From contig JAAHHN010000042.1 of NCBI GenBank assembly GCA_010672165.1, forward strand, positions 1 to 38,197: 38,197 bases of DNA. The letters run 5' to 3'. Under the pieces are notes generated by a model. The model was not told where the DNA came from and did no database searches. It saw only the letters and a program-made list of their open reading frames with translations. Shown piece after piece: positions 16,327-24,630 of this stretch (the stretch's first letter is position 1; every line of letters starts with the position of its first letter). Made by a program: the position numbers and the translations under genes. Origin of the DNA: Spirulina sp. SIO3F2 (GTDB taxonomy: Bacteria; Cyanobacteriota; Cyanobacteriia; Cyanobacteriales; Spirulinaceae).

Positions 16327-17526
16327 CTACAGACGAAATTCTCCTAATACCCCCATCATGCCACCAGGCTCTGGCTTGGGCAGCATAAGCCAAAACTGGG
16401 CGCCACCTTCAGGATGATTGTCAGCCCAGATGCGTCCAGTATGCTGCCGGACAATATCCTGAGCGATTGCCAACCCCAAACCTGTGCCCCCAGGACGCTG
16501 GGAATAAAACGGCTCAAAAATTGTTTTAAGTTGGTCGGGTGGAATGCCAGAACCGCGATCGCGCAGCCCAATCGTCACCCGACGGGCTTGGGTTTGCCAT
16601 TGCCAAGTGATTGCGCTATTGGGGGGAGCAAAGGCGAGCGCGTTATTTAAGAGCACTGCCAAAACCTGTTTCAAGCGCCAGCGATCGCCCCAAATCTGTA
16701 GTGGGGTTACAGGGATCTCAATCTGTACCACTTGGGCTTGGGCGCGATCGGTCAGACTCATCGCCACTGCTTGCACTAACTCCCGCAGCTCTAGTGTTTC
16801 GGGTTGCCATTCCCCCTGGTTATGCAAACTCAGCAGGCTGGCAAAATTGGCGCTCAATTCTTGGGCCGTATCTTGAATCACCTGCACCTGCTGGCGAAGG
16901 GCGGTTGAGCTAGGGTCATTATCTAATCCCAAGGCTAAATTATGGGCATAGAGTCGAATCAGTGCCAAGGGGTTGCGCAGTTGATGACCACTGCGCTTGA
17001 GTGTGGCCTGCAATGTGCTCAGTCGTGCTGACTGTTGCTGCATGGTTTGCAAGACTTGGCAATACTGACCGAGCAGCCCGAAAGCATTATCTAAGGCAAG
17101 GCAAGCAGCAGCATCTAGAGGCTGATGACACCAAATCGCACCATAGGTTTCACCCAACAGCGAACTGGGAAAGGGATAAATATAAAGTCGCTGCCCTGGA
17201 ATCAGACTCTCTAAATGAAAGGCCTGGAGCTTCAGAGGAATATTCCCTTCGGGGTGAGTCGGCAAGACAACCGCTCTTAGCTGACTCGGCTGCTGGGTGC
17301 ATAACGTCTGAACTTCGCTGGTGAGCAAAGCAAAGAGTTGGGGTGTATAGCTAGGGGCTTGGGAATTTAAAGACTGATGTTGGTGACTTTGCCCATCCAC
17401 CCAGTCCCATCGTATGACCCAAACTGCGATCGCCCCTGTTTGCATCCGGAGCCGATGGAGATAATGCTCTAGCGGCCGCTCTGAATCTGTTAGTGGTATT
17501 TGGGAGGAAAAAGGAGAAACCAACAT
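16327..17526 (-). CDS. Sensor histidine kinase
   Basis: A cytosolic-looking histidine kinase of about 399 residues with no membrane segment, so it senses an internal signal or a partner protein. The N-terminal 155 residues resemble a GAF-like input domain (IYPFPSSLLGETYGAIWCHQ). A coiled stretch then leads to the HisKA box with the phospho-acceptor His in RSGHQLRNPLALIRLY (H181 from this start). The ATPase domain shows the N-box NNALAFAP, G1 DRGSGIPP, the F-box FEPFYS and G2 GGTGLGLAIA. A TTG seven codons upstream (17547), with AAGGG close by, is an alternative start; the ATG is chosen by codon preference. It lies 34 bases after the LptC-like gene and just before the NarL-type regulator, forming a standard kinase-regulator pair. 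Confidence 0.9.
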   Translation of the reverse strand: MLVSPFSSQIPLTDSERPLEHYLHRLRMQTGAIAVWVIRWDWVDGQSHQHQSLNSQAPSYTPQLFALLTSEVQTLCTQQPSQLRAVVLPTHPEGNIPLKLQAFHLESLIPGQRLYIYPFPSSLLGETYGAIWCHQPLDAAACLALDNAFGLLGQYCQVLQTMQQQSARLSTLQATLKRSGHQLRNPLALIRLYAHNLALGLDNDPSSTALRQQVQVIQDTAQELSANFASLLSLHNQGEWQPETLELRELVQAVAMSLTDRAQAQVVQIEIPVTPLQIWGDRWRLKQVLAVLLNNALAFAPPNSAITWQWQTQARRVTIGLRDRGSGIPPDQLKTIFEPFYSQRPGGTGLGLAIAQDIVRQHTGRIWADNHPEGGAQFWLMLPKPEPGGMMGVLGEFRL

Positions 17527-17560
17527 GGTCTGAGTTGGGGATGACAATAGCCCTTAGTCG

Positions 17561-18877
17561 TCACGGCACAATTTTCGTTAACACCCGACCACCACCTTCG
17601 CCCCCTGTCACCGTGATTGTTTGGTCTTTGAGGCGTCCGATTGCCCGCGATCCAGCCAAGTCTAAGGGTGGATCAACCTGACGATAGATCACATTACCAG
17701 CCGCTTCGATACGCTCGCGCTGAAGATACCAAACGATCTGGTTGGCGTAGAGGTCGGCGGGCTTGCGGGTATTGATGCCTCGTGCGCCGCCGGTTAATCG
17801 CAGGACTTCTGTGTCGAGATTGATGAAGCCTTCATTGGCCGTCAAGGTCACTGCATCCTCACGATTAACCACCTGTACCGGAGTATCAGATAGAACAGTG
17901 CGGTTTGCAAGGTTCCAAATAATTGAGTCAGAGGCAATTTGCAGGGGGGGATCAACAGAGCGTGATTCAACTTCTTTTTTGAGCAGCACCACCTGCTTTT
18001 TGAGGTCAAATTCGGCTGATTGAGCCACCACACGATCGGTGATCACCGGTTGCGAGGCTTCGGGTTTTGAGCGTTCATCCGTGGAGTTTTCGGTTCTCTG
18101 TTGACGAGCCAAGGCAGAGTTCGGCAACAGAGCAACACCAGTAACGGCCACTGAAACTAGATTAGTGGGTTCTGACTCGGCGTCCTCAGTAGCTGCCGAT
18201 TCGTCTGACTGGTAGCGATCGAATTCAATGGGGCGATCGCTAGTGATTCGGGCTTTGGGCAGATCCCAAACTACTTTATCCGTACGAGCTTGCATTGGGT
18301 TCTGCTGGCCATCAATCACAACATCTTCTTGAGCTTCAAGAATACGAGTTTTTGTCCAATATTTACCTTGCTTAGCGCGAACATGAACTGCATCATTGCT
18401 ACCATGCAGCGATTCCCGGGCCATCAAGACACCATCTTCAGGCAACCATTGAACTTCTTGGCATTGCAATACAACACCTGTGCGGGGATCGAGCCCAACA
18501 ACGTTTTTGCGCAAGAAGAGTTCTTGGCCATCTCCAATGATTTCACCCTCATCAGCTTTAAATTTGAGAACAATTTGGCCCTCTTGATACAAGTTGCCAG
18601 TGATACCCTCGATTTGGGCTCCTTTTTTATTCGGTTCATAGCGAGTCCGTTGAGCCTTAATCTTCCAAAGCACTTGACCCGCCTCATCCGCGTTTTCGAG
18701 GGTGGCATTATTGAGAATGAGTTGCTCTTCATAGGTTGCGCTTTCTGATGCAGTCTCATCAACATCACTAGCAGGGCTCCCCGTTCGACAAGCAACACCG
18801 AAGCTGGCAATGAGGACAAGCGCCAGTCCCCAAAGCAGCTTCGGTTTAATTCTTCTCCGGTAGACTTTTCTCCTCAT
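17561..18877 (-). CDS. lptC: LptC-like LPS export protein, OstA/LptC family
   Basis: Predicted inner-membrane or lipid-anchored periplasmic protein of the Lpt bridge, which passes lipopolysaccharide from the LptBFG pump to LptA and LptD. After the chosen ATG comes MRRKVYRRRIKPKLLWGLAL, a hydrophobic stretch and a Cys (SFGVAC) that may be a loose lipobox. Two OstA-like repeat regions follow (for example KIKAQRTRYEPNKKGAQIEG, and later LTANEGFINLDTEVLRLTG). At about 438 residues it is much longer than E. coli LptC (about 190), as in other cyanobacteria. A longer frame to 18997 exists but would overlap the NYN gene by 150 bases and bury the signal sequence, so 18877 is preferred, with a 32-base overlap. 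It is probably co-transcribed with the NYN gene and the kinase pair. Confidence 0.78.
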   Translation of the reverse strand: MRRKVYRRRIKPKLLWGLALVLIASFGVACRTGSPASDVDETASESATYEEQLILNNATLENADEAGQVLWKIKAQRTRYEPNKKGAQIEGITGNLYQEGQIVLKFKADEGEIIGDGQELFLRKNVVGLDPRTGVVLQCQEVQWLPEDGVLMARESLHGSNDAVHVRAKQGKYWTKTRILEAQEDVVIDGQQNPMQARTDKVVWDLPKARITSDRPIEFDRYQSDESAATEDAESEPTNLVSVAVTGVALLPNSALARQQRTENSTDERSKPEASQPVITDRVVAQSAEFDLKKQVVLLKKEVESRSVDPPLQIASDSIIWNLANRTVLSDTPVQVVNREDAVTLTANEGFINLDTEVLRLTGGARGINTRKPADLYANQIVWYLQRERIEAAGNVIYRQVDPPLDLAGSRAIGRLKDQTITVTGGEGGGRVLTKIVP

Positions 18878-19481
18878 TGCTATTGATGATCTTGATGCCA
18901 GGAAAATTCCGGGGATAGGTACTAGGGGTATGGGGGCGAGTGGTCTTATTAATCTCGGTTTTGATTTGGTCGAGGTCGATGTAGCGATCGGCGACATTTA
19001 TGAGGCTGTCGCTGGTCATCGAGCGGAGACTCACCACTTCAACCCGCGCGCCACGATAGCTGATTGCATCCACTGCATAGGCTAGATCCCCATCACCACT
19101 TACTAATACAGCAGTATCGTATGCCCCTACCAAAGACATCATATCCACGGCGATTTCTACATCGAGGTTGGCCTTCTTTGAGCCATCAGGCAACTGTACT
19201 AAGTCTTTGGCGATGACCCGATAGCCATTGCGCCGCATCCATAACAAGAAGCCCTGCTGTTTCTCATTGGTGCGATCAACCCCTGTGTAGAAGAAGGCTC
19301 GTAATAGCCGAGAACCTGCCGTGAGCCGGTAAAGCAGCTTGGTGTAGTCAATTTCTAAACCCAGTTGCAAAGCGGCATAAAACAAATTAGAGCCATCAAT
19401 GAATATGGCAACACGGCCGCGATTTTCTAAAACCTGTTCAGGCGGAAAAACCGGATCTTCCCCAAAACCATCTTCAATCAT
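18846..19481 (-). CDS. NYN domain protein (LabA/DUF88 family)
   Basis: A 211-residue protein with a PIN-like NYN ribonuclease fold. Conserved acidic residues that would bind metal are visible: D29 in AIFIDGSNLFYA, D107 and D113 in NLDVEIAVDMM, and D130/D132 in VSGDGDLAYAVDAI. The cyanobacterial family includes LabA, named for a role in circadian feedback in Synechococcus; whether this protein does the same cannot be told. The C-terminus (about 180-211) is a low-complexity basic tail. The ATG at 19481 has GAGG about nine bases upstream. Its 3' end overlaps the LptC-like gene start, so the two are likely translationally coupled. Confidence 0.9.
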   Translation of the reverse strand: MIEDGFGEDPVFPPEQVLENRGRVAIFIDGSNLFYAALQLGLEIDYTKLLYRLTAGSRLLRAFFYTGVDRTNEKQQGFLLWMRRNGYRVIAKDLVQLPDGSKKANLDVEIAVDMMSLVGAYDTAVLVSGDGDLAYAVDAISYRGARVEVVSLRSMTSDSLINVADRYIDLDQIKTEINKTTRPHTPSTYPRNFPGIKIINSNEEKSLPEKN

Positions 19482-19661
19482 TGTTTTTATCCTCGATTTT
19501 TTATTATGAATGGGACTTGTTATCGACGCCCTGAGGCGGTAGAACCCCGCAGTTGCAAGTGCAAGGTGAGTAAATGGGTCAGTTGGGCGTTAAAGAAACA
19601 CAGGGAAACGTTAACCGGGTCAAAAACAAACTATCGATCAGATGCTCAAGCAGGGCTGGTG

Positions 19662-21239
19662 TTAACCAGGTAGCTCTAGCTTGGCAAAGATGGGTTGGGG
19701 CTGGGCCAAGTGCTGGGCACTGGAGAGCAAACCCCATTGGCTGTGATGCTCAAACAAGTTTGGATCATTGACGACGGTTGGATTATTAAAGTTCAAATCA
19801 AATCCCAGTTGGGTATAAATTTTGCCGCTCAGGTTCGGCACAATGGGAGCTAAAAGGTAAGCAGATAGCCTAACTGATTCTAGAACAGAGTATAAGATCG
19901 CTTCAACGTCAGTTTGTTGTTCTTGTTTGTATAAACGCCAAGGGGCCTGGTCATCAATGAACTTGTTACAAGCCCGAATCAAATTAAAGATTTCTTCACA
20001 AACTGTCGGGAATTTATAGGCTTCATAGGCAGGGATAACACGATCGCGCAGGGACCGTCCTAAAGCGGCGAGGGGATGCTCTGCGGCAAAATCATTGCCC
20101 ACCACATGGGGAACCTGACCTTGGCAATATTTTTTCACCATCCCTAACGTGCGATTGAGGAGATTCCCGAGATCATTCGCAAGATCTGCGTTGAGAATAT
20201 TCACAAAACGGGTCTCATTAAAATCACCATCTTGCCCCAGCTCAATTTCTTTGAGGAAGTAGTAGCGAACTGCATCCGACCCGTAGCGTTCAATTAAATT
20301 GAATGGATCGATTGTATTACCAGTGGACTTGCCCATTTTGCGACCATCTTTGGTGAGGAAGCCATGACCAAAGACCTGCTGGGGAATTTCTAAACCTGCG
20401 GAGAGCAGCATTGCGGGCCAATACACTGCATGGAAGCGCAAAATGTCTTTGCCAATCAGATGAGTTTGAATGGGCCAGCCCTGAGCAAGGGCATTGGCCA
20501 GAGTCGGTTCAGCTTCCGGTTCTAATAGCCCTGTCACATAACCCAGGAGGGCATCAAACCACACATAGAGGGTATGTTTATTGTTATTGGGCATGGGGAA
20601 GCCCCAGTCCAAATTAACCCGTGAAATGGAAAAGTCTTGTAAACCTTGCTCGACAAAACTTAAAACCTCGTTACGACGGCTGGGGGGGGCAATAAAATCA
20701 GGGTGATCACGATACAACTGCATCAATGCATCTTGATATTTTGAGAGTCGGAAAAAATAATTGTCTTCATCCCGCCATTCCACTTTTTTATTGTTATGAA
20801 TCGGGCAGTATTGCTCTTCGATGAGTTCCCGTTCTTCCTTAAATTCTTCACAGGCGACGCAGTACCATCCTTGTTGCTTAGCCAGATAAATATCACCCTG
20901 TTGCCAAACCCGGTCAAAAAACTCGTTGACGATCGCCTGGTGTCGGGGAGCAGTGGTGCGGCTAAAGCGATCGTATTGGATATTCAGTTGAGTCCAGAGT
21001 TGGTCAAATTGGGCTGCGATCGCATCACAATGCACCTGCGGATCAACCCCCTGTTGCTCGGCAGCCCGTTGAATTTTTTGACCGTGCTCATCTGTGCCCG
21101 TGATCAAGAGTACGTTCTGACCCCGTTGACGTTCAAATCGAGCGATCGCATCGGCGACCATCGTGGTGTAGGCGCTACCGATGTGGGGAGCAGCATTAAC
21201 GTAGTAAAGCGGTGTGGTGATAACAAAGGAGGCAGGCAT
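19662..21239 (-). CDS. metG: Methionyl-tRNA synthetase
   Basis: Class I aminoacyl-tRNA synthetase that charges tRNA-Met in the cytoplasm. The 525-residue enzyme shows the HIGH signature as HIGS (19-22) and the KMSKS loop as KMGKS (301-305). The zinc knuckle CVAC...CPIH (C127, C130, C145, H148) has the last Cys replaced by His. Family markers GTDEHGQKIQ, YVWFDALLGYVTG and GKDILRFHAVYWPA are present, and the C-terminal anticodon-binding helical bundle runs from about 370. The EMAP-like C-terminal tRNA-binding domain of longer enzymes is absent, as in many cyanobacterial MetRS. The start is fixed by the conserved ITTPLYYVNAAPHIGSAYTT. The 180-base gap to the NYN gene shows no feature I can support. 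Confidence 0.97.
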   Translation of the reverse strand: MPASFVITTPLYYVNAAPHIGSAYTTMVADAIARFERQRGQNVLLITGTDEHGQKIQRAAEQQGVDPQVHCDAIAAQFDQLWTQLNIQYDRFSRTTAPRHQAIVNEFFDRVWQQGDIYLAKQQGWYCVACEEFKEERELIEEQYCPIHNNKKVEWRDEDNYFFRLSKYQDALMQLYRDHPDFIAPPSRRNEVLSFVEQGLQDFSISRVNLDWGFPMPNNNKHTLYVWFDALLGYVTGLLEPEAEPTLANALAQGWPIQTHLIGKDILRFHAVYWPAMLLSAGLEIPQQVFGHGFLTKDGRKMGKSTGNTIDPFNLIERYGSDAVRYYFLKEIELGQDGDFNETRFVNILNADLANDLGNLLNRTLGMVKKYCQGQVPHVVGNDFAAEHPLAALGRSLRDRVIPAYEAYKFPTVCEEIFNLIRACNKFIDDQAPWRLYKQEQQTDVEAILYSVLESVRLSAYLLAPIVPNLSGKIYTQLGFDLNFNNPTVVNDPNLFEHHSQWGLLSSAQHLAQPQPIFAKLELPG

Positions 21240-21401
21240 GGGACAAACAACAAAAGAAGGATGGGGCGATTCGACAATGCAACCCCTAATTTTAGGGGCT
21301 TAAGTCTCAAATCACCAATTTTGAGGCGTCGACAGGAACAGGGATTGAGATTATTAGAGAAGGAGCGATTGCTGGTATGATTTTCATGCCCAGATGTCTG
21401 A

Positions 21402-21430
21402 CTGGCTGCACCTTAAAGTGCCCCTATAAT
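21402..21430 (+). promoter_or_regulatory. Putative ppa promoter with palindrome in the spacer
   Basis: A perfect -10 box TATAAT (21425-21430) lies 31 bases before the ppa start codon, with a weak -35 CTGGCT (21402-21407) at 17-base spacing. The spacer contains GCAC-CTTAAA-GTGC (21408-21421), a short inverted repeat placed where a bound protein would block RNA polymerase. The promoter is likely; the operator is a guess. Confidence 0.45.
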
Positions 21431-21461
21431 CCGACGTGGAGTTATCTTAAATTTTATTGAT

Positions 21462-21971
21462 ATGGATTTAGCACGAATTCCTGCTCAACCCAAACCCGGT
21501 ATTGTTAACGTTCTCATTGAAATTCCCGCCGGAAGTAAGAACAAATATGAGTTCGACAAAGACCTGAATGCCTTCGCCCTCGATCGCGTGCTCTATTCCT
21601 CTGTTCAATATCCCTACGACTACGGTTTTATCCCCAACACTCTTGCCGATGATGGAGATCCCCTTGATGGTATGGTGCTGATTGATCAGCCTACCTTTCC
21701 CGGTTGCGTGATCGCAGCCCGGCCGATTGGGATGTTGGAGATGATAGACGGCGGCGATCGGGATGAAAAGTTGATCTGTGTTCCCGACAAAGACCCCCGT
21801 TATGCCGAAGTAAAATCTCTTGAAAATGTTTCTAGTCACCGTCTAGATGAAATTGCTGAGTTTTTCCGGAGCTATAAGAATCTGGAGAACAAGGTGACGG
21901 AGATTCTGGGATGGAAAAACTTGGATGCAGTGATGACACTTCTTGATCAATGTATCAAGGCAGCGAAGTAA
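21462..21971 (+). CDS. ppa: Inorganic pyrophosphatase (family I)
   Basis: Soluble enzyme that hydrolyses pyrophosphate to two phosphates with Mg2+, pulling biosynthetic reactions forward. The 169-residue length is typical of bacterial hexameric family I enzymes. Conserved residues are visible: E20 and K27 in [23 protein letters not shown] (51-60) and the signature DDGDPLD (63-69) with metal-binding aspartates. Further on are [12 protein letters not shown] and DPRY near 98-114, and a YKxLE-type stretch YKNLENK near the C-terminus. The start ATG is consistent with the MDLARIP opening of cyanobacterial homologues. It is divergent from metG. A hairpin 52 bases after the stop may end the transcript. 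Confidence 0.96.
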   Translation: MDLARIPAQPKPGIVNVLIEIPAGSKNKYEFDKDLNAFALDRVLYSSVQYPYDYGFIPNTLADDGDPLDGMVLIDQPTFPGCVIAARPIGMLEMIDGGDRDEKLICVPDKDPRYAEVKSLENVSSHRLDEIAEFFRSYKNLENKVTEILGWKNLDAVMTLLDQCIKAAK

Positions 21972-22023
21972 CACAAGCAAAACTCCCGGTCTGGTGGCGT
22001 TTCGCCCCTATTATGCTTTACAG

Positions 22024-22051
22024 ACTAGGGTCAAAGGGCTCTGACCCTAGT
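22024..22051. terminator. Strong hairpin downstream of ppa
   Basis: ACTAGGGTCA (22024-22033) and TGACCCTAGT (22042-22051) form a perfect 10-base stem around an 8-base loop. It lies 52 bases after the ppa stop. A clear T-run does not follow, only TTTGATGG, so it may be a weak terminator or a transcript-stabilising stem. Confidence 0.5.
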
Positions 22052-22071
22052 TTGATGGTTAGTAATACGTT

Positions 22072-22083
22072 TCGTCTAGACGA
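22072..22083. promoter_or_regulatory. Perfect 12-base palindrome TCGTCTAGACGA
   Basis: TCGTCTAGACGA is self-complementary and extends to an 18-base palindrome (22069-22086) with one mismatch pair. It lies between ppa and the metallo-beta-lactamase-fold gene, and 20 bases after the ppa hairpin. It could be a binding site for a dimeric regulator; no such regulator is adjacent. Confidence 0.3.
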
Positions 22084-22086
22084 GAC

Positions 22087-22390
22087 TAACCTTGCAGGCG
22101 TCTCCTCGCGCTATCATGGAGCCAAGCTGATTCAACGAAAACGTCCCGACTATGCGTAGTGGGTGCGTAAAGCTAAGATAAGGACGGTGTCTTGAGTTGA
22201 TGTCTAAAGCTTCTCCTTTTGACCACGCCCAACTCACACCATCGAAGATTATGTTGCTCCATCAAAGGGAAAAGCTATACTTTGGAATATCGATGGCTCG
22301 ACTTCTGAGACAGCTTCTAGAAAATAACCCGATGCTAAACCAGTCATCATTGATGTCAATATGCCAAACACCAATGTTCGGGAGGAAAGC
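22087..22390 (+). other. Leader region with possible degraded coding sequence before the MBL-fold gene
   Basis: In frame with the downstream gene, the sequence from about 22262 reads KGKAILWNIDGSTSETASRK, a TAA stop at 22325-22327, then PDAKPVIIDVNMPNTN leading into the gene. The VIIDVNMP string resembles the phospho-acceptor strand of a response-regulator receiver (typically LDVNMPGMDG), so a lost N-terminal domain is possible. A second frame (22199 onward, MSKASPFDHAQLTPSK) is also open for about 60 codons. GGGAGG at 22380-22385 is the likely ribosome site for the next gene. Nothing here is certain to be coding. Confidence 0.3.
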
Positions 22391-23230
22391 TTGACTGTGA
22401 GCGTTGATGTGCAGTTTTGGGGAGTTCGTGATCAGATTCCAACCCCTGGTGCTCAAACTGTTCGCTATGGTGGGAACACGTCCTGCGTCGAGGTTCGCAT
22501 TGGTTCCCAGCGTCTAGTTTTCGATGGCGGAACAGGCTTGAGAACGCTAGGTAACAGTCTTCTCGCCCAGATGCCAGTCGAGGCGCATTTGTTTTTCACC
22601 CATTGTCATTGGGATCGGATTCAGGGCTTCCCGTTCTTTGTCCCTGCGTTTATCCCCATTAATCATTTCCACATCTATGGTGCAAAGGCATCGAATGGGT
22701 CAACGTTTCAGCAACGTCTCAAACAGCAAATGCTTGGGCCCAATTTTCCCGTTCCTATCCAGGTAATGCAGTCAAAGCTAGAGTTTCATGAACTCGACGA
22801 TGTCCACAAGACGGTTCTGGATGATGAGGTTGTTGTAGAAAGTGCTTATTTGAATGTTGAGCACCATTCCGTCGGCTACCGAGTGACCTGTGGCGATAAG
22901 GTTGTTGTTTATGCCATGAGTCCCGATTGTTTTGCGGATCAGCCACAACAGGCTCTGATTCAGCTTGCCCAAGATGCCAATTTGCTGATTTTGGCAGCCC
23001 CTAAGCAAGATCGTTTTCAAGTGCCTCATGCCCAAGAGCACCCACTGATGGTTGAACATTGGATTAGTTGTGCTGCGATCGCCAAAGAAGCTAATGTTGG
23101 ACAGGTTCTAATATCGCTCTACAGCCCTGAACATAGCGATGACTATCTTGACAAGATGGAAGCCAAACTAAAATTGAGTTTTCCTCAGGCAGGGTTTGCT
23201 CGCGAAGGTATGACGGTGGCGATCGCTTAG
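22391..23230 (+). CDS. Metallo-beta-lactamase-fold protein with degenerate metal site
   Basis: An MBL-fold protein of about 279 residues, related to cyanobacterial hydrolases with the FFTHTHWDHIQGFPFF block. Here that block reads FFTHCHWDRIQGFPFF: H71, H73 and D75 are kept, but the second His of the DH pair is Arg (R76). The bridging-Asp segment, usually Y-x-TDTE, reads YAMSPD, and the usual terminal FHHDP reads SLYSP, so several metal ligands are missing. The fold and C-terminal REGM ending are kept. It is probably a catalytically impaired paralogue with a binding or regulatory role. The start chosen is TTG at 22391, five bases after GGGAGG and matching the family start just before VDVQFWGVR. 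GTG 22397 and ATG 22361 are alternatives. Confidence 0.82.
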   Translation: MTVSVDVQFWGVRDQIPTPGAQTVRYGGNTSCVEVRIGSQRLVFDGGTGLRTLGNSLLAQMPVEAHLFFTHCHWDRIQGFPFFVPAFIPINHFHIYGAKASNGSTFQQRLKQQMLGPNFPVPIQVMQSKLEFHELDDVHKTVLDDEVVVESAYLNVEHHSVGYRVTCGDKVVVYAMSPDCFADQPQQALIQLAQDANLLILAAPKQDRFQVPHAQEHPLMVEHWISCAAIAKEANVGQVLISLYSPEHSDDYLDKMEAKLKLSFPQAGFAREGMTVAIA

Positions 23231-23447
23231 CAGATGTTGCTAGAGCGGGGCGTAGTTTTCACGCTCCTACCGAGGCTTGCGGGCGTATTGGCGAGGATAA
23301 ACATCACCCATCACATTAGGAATTTGAGAGATTCTGGAATTTGTAAGGCGTGTTGAAGCATAGCGATACGTTTTCAGCGATCGCTCAGAGATTCAACCTA
23401 CAATATTCCTTGTCCCCAAACTGCTTGCCGCGATTCCTTTTTTCACT

Positions 23448-24479
23448 ATGTCTTATTCGATTTTGCCCCCTGACTGGCAGTTGTCTGAAGCCCAAGTCAC
23501 CACTGAGTCTACTTACTGGAATCGCCGTCGAGTTCTCAAAACTCTTATGGGAGGAGGAACAACGCTTGCTCTGCTCCCTCTGATGGGCTGCCGATCTCAG
23601 GCTCAAGTTTCTGACGAGGATAACAGTGAGAATGGGGTTGAGCGTCCTCTAAGTCCCCTCGCGCAAACCTATGAGTTGCCAGCAATTACTCCCCTAACAA
23701 CGAACCCTGACTTTACCGCAGCTAGCCTTGATCGCCCGCTGACGACTCAAAACCTGGCCAGTCAATACAACAATTTCTATGAGTTTGGCGGTGGTAAGTC
23801 CATTTGGGAAAAGGCCCAAGCTCTACCCACCGATCCTTGGCAAGTAGAAGTGACAGGTCTGGTCAACAATCCTCACACCTATGATCTAGACGACCTTCGC
23901 AATACTTTTGAACATGAAGAGCGCGTTTACCGTTTCCGCTGCGTAGAAGCCTGGTCAATGGTTTTGCCTTGGGTGGGTTTCCCGATGCGTAAACTCCTGG
24001 AAGCGGCCGACCCGAAAAGTGATGCCAAGTTTGTCCGCTTCACCTCGTTCTATGATCGGAAAATCACGCCGGGGCCAGGTTTACATCTTGGTTCACTGCC
24101 ATGGCCTTACCAAGAAGGCTTACGCATCGAAGAGATGGCAAATGATTTAGCCTTCTTCGCCACGGGCATTTATGGTAAAGAACTCCCCAAGCAGCATGGT
24201 GCACCGATCCGCATGGTTTTGCCTTGGAAATATGGGTTTAAGGGGGCTAAATCAATTGTCAAAATTGAGTTTCTGGCCGAGCAGCCTGCTACCTATTGGA
24301 ACACGCTAATTCCCCACGAATATGGCTTTGAAGCTAATGTGAATCCAGCCAAACCTCATCCTCGTTGGTCTCAGGCGATGGAACGTTTTATTGGCCCTGG
24401 CGATAAACTGGCTTGGGAACCCCGAGAAACCTTGCCCTATAACGGTTACGGTGATTATGTTGCCCATCTTTATACTTGA
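23448..24479 (+). CDS. msrP: Protein-methionine-sulfoxide reductase catalytic subunit MsrP (YedY)
   Basis: Periplasmic molybdenum-cofactor enzyme that repairs oxidised methionines in envelope proteins. The 343-residue protein has a Tat signal (NRRRVLKTLMGGG, 25-37) with a hydrophobic core ending PLMGC48, which also fits a lipobox. The oxidoreductase molybdopterin domain spans about 110-310. C165 in YRFRCVEAWSMVLPWVGFP is the expected Mo ligand. Further markers are FTSFYDRK and GLPWPYQEGLRIEEMAND-like text, HGAPIRMVLPWKYGFKGAKS, and the C-terminal HEYGFEANVNP. The heme partner MsrQ is not adjacent. Start ATG 23448 follows a pyrimidine-rich leader; a TACAAT box (23399-23404) may be the -10. The 23231-23447 gap holds no other feature I can support. 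Confidence 0.94.
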   Translation: MSYSILPPDWQLSEAQVTTESTYWNRRRVLKTLMGGGTTLALLPLMGCRSQAQVSDEDNSENGVERPLSPLAQTYELPAITPLTTNPDFTAASLDRPLTTQNLASQYNNFYEFGGGKSIWEKAQALPTDPWQVEVTGLVNNPHTYDLDDLRNTFEHEERVYRFRCVEAWSMVLPWVGFPMRKLLEAADPKSDAKFVRFTSFYDRKITPGPGLHLGSLPWPYQEGLRIEEMANDLAFFATGIYGKELPKQHGAPIRMVLPWKYGFKGAKSIVKIEFLAEQPATYWNTLIPHEYGFEANVNPAKPHPRWSQAMERFIGPGDKLAWEPRETLPYNGYGDYVAHLYT

Positions 24480-24630
24480 GGTGACTGCCTAAAGGACTAA
24501 GCCCCATATGGTAAAATAGAACTCTACAGAATTGTAAAAAACGTTGCCCTCCATTCACCCAAAAGTAGCATCCTCGCTGCTTTTTGTGGTTTTAGGGGGC
24601 GATCGCCCCCCACACGGAGCCAGCCTTCCT

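Noticed and set aside
18878-18997. Longer start for the LptC-like protein
   Set aside because: It would overlap the NYN gene by 150 bases and place 40 unrelated residues before a good signal sequence.
21950-22159. 69-codon ORF overlapping the end of ppa
   Set aside because: It runs through the hairpin and palindrome, has no ribosome site and its text is not protein-like.
24544-24630. N-terminal extension of GyrA from the TTG at 24544
   Set aside because: The 29 extra residues do not match the usual start; ATG 24631 gives the conserved opening and normal length.
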